Assembly (NCBI GenBank): GCA_013041785.1
Contig: JABDRK010000027.1
Location: forward strand, 1-6,485
Source: Eudoraea sp.
GTDB taxonomy: Bacteria > Bacteroidota > Bacteroidia > Flavobacteriales > Flavobacteriaceae
DNA: 6,485 nucleotides
Direction: 5' to 3'
The notes beneath the pieces were generated by a model. The model saw nothing but the letters and a program-made list of their open reading frames with translations. It did no database searches and was not told where the DNA came from. A program made the translations under genes and the position numbers. This document shows positions 5,931-6,485 of the stretch, piece after piece. The number at the start of each line of letters is the position of its first letter. Positions within the stretch are counted from its first letter, which is position 1.

Positions 5931-6485
5931 ATGAAACTGAGATTCGTATATGTGATATTGTGCTTCCTGGCTCTGACGTTTACTGTCAGCGCTCAGGAGG
6001 AAAGTCCGTTTATTTCATATGATGTTCCTTCGCAGAACCTGTTGAAATTTAACCGCTTTCTCATAAACCCTACCTTTTCCACGGTGCGGGAAGACAAATC
6101 CTATGTCAATCTCTTACACAGAAACCAATCGGTATCTTTTGATGATAACAATCAAACCTATTTCCTGAGCTACAGCGGTCGGATGAACGACCGTACAGGG
6201 CTTGGGATCAGTTTGTATACCCAGACGGAAGGCGTATTGCGGAACTATGGAGTACTGGCAAATTATGCTTACGGGGTAAAATTGAGTGACAAAAGCAACT
6301 TTACCTTCGGCGCCAACCTGTCTTACTATAATAGTGGTGTGGATCAGAACCGGGTAAATACCGTGGAAGACGATCCATTTATTAGTGGTTTTCAAGATAC
6401 TTCCCTGCTCTCTTTTCAGCCTGGTTTTAACCTTTCCTATGGGAATTGGGATATTGGAATGTTTGCCGAAAACCTGTTTGATTAC
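5931..6485 (+). CDS. PorP/SprF family T9SS outer-membrane protein (3' end outside window)
   Basis: The frame is open from the ATG at 5931 to the window end, 185 codons without a stop. Residues 1-21 are a signal peptide cut at VSA|Q. The mature start is characteristic of the PorP/SprF family: FISYDVPSQNLLKFNRFLIN, then NPTFSTVREDKSYVNLLHRN, which continue into alternating strands such as TYFLSYSGRM and NYGVLANYAYGV that fit an outer-membrane beta-barrel. Family members are about 300-330 residues, so a little over half is visible, ending at AENLFDY. Known members are PorP of Porphyromonas gingivalis and SprF of Flavobacterium johnsoniae; SprF is required for secretion and attachment of the type B substrate SprB. 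Placed seven bases after such a substrate gene, this protein probably serves it specifically. It is more likely a paralogue than SprF itself, since the upstream gene is far shorter than sprB. Confidence 0.93.
   Translation, partial: MKLRFVYVILCFLALTFTVSAQEESPFISYDVPSQNLLKFNRFLINPTFSTVREDKSYVNLLHRNQSVSFDDNNQTYFLSYSGRMNDRTGLGISLYTQTEGVLRNYGVLANYAYGVKLSDKSNFTFGANLSYYNSGVDQNRVNTVEDDPFISGFQDTSLLSFQPGFNLSYGNWDIGMFAENLFDY

Noticed and set aside
6114..6395. 93-codon minus-strand open frame at the right end
   Set aside because: It overlaps the PorP/SprF coding sequence, which matches its family throughout and is open to the window end.

Overview
The window reads as ordinary chromosome of a gliding-type marine or soil Bacteroidota, most likely the family Flavobacteriaceae. 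Three things point there: a type B sorting domain of the type IX secretion system (T9SS), a PorP/SprF-family outer-membrane protein directly behind it, and start regions that are A/T-rich, lack clear Shine-Dalgarno sequences and carry TAnnTTTG-like promoter boxes. No tRNA, rRNA, CRISPR array, insertion sequence or phage gene was found. Base composition looks even throughout.

Left half (1-3378) is housekeeping. The window opens inside gltX (glutamyl-tRNA synthetase), showing its C-terminal anticodon-binding part. A 107-base gap with a plausible promoter leads to a 310-residue SPFH/band 7 membrane protein that resembles the HIR/stomatin group. Facing it on the minus strand is glnS (glutaminyl-tRNA synthetase). 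The two genes converge on one strong GC-rich hairpin (1634-1665) that probably ends transcription in both directions. The glnS start is set at 3378, not at the farther upstream in-frame ATG at 3459.

A 283-base divergent intergenic region (3379-3661) holds a likely glnS promoter box and two inverted repeats. One of these is a small hairpin only five bases before the next start codon.

Right half (3662-6485) is a two-gene export unit. The first gene encodes a 753-residue secreted protein: a signal peptide, an unnamed N-terminal domain, six Ig-like repeats, and a C-terminal type B T9SS sorting domain. Seven bases after its stop begins a PorP/SprF-family protein, cut off by the window end. In the known system SprF is needed to export and attach the adhesin SprB, a type B substrate. 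The pair here is therefore best read as a surface protein with its own dedicated secretion partner. It is the most interesting part of the window, although this gene arrangement is known in flavobacteria. I see no clearly undescribed system.
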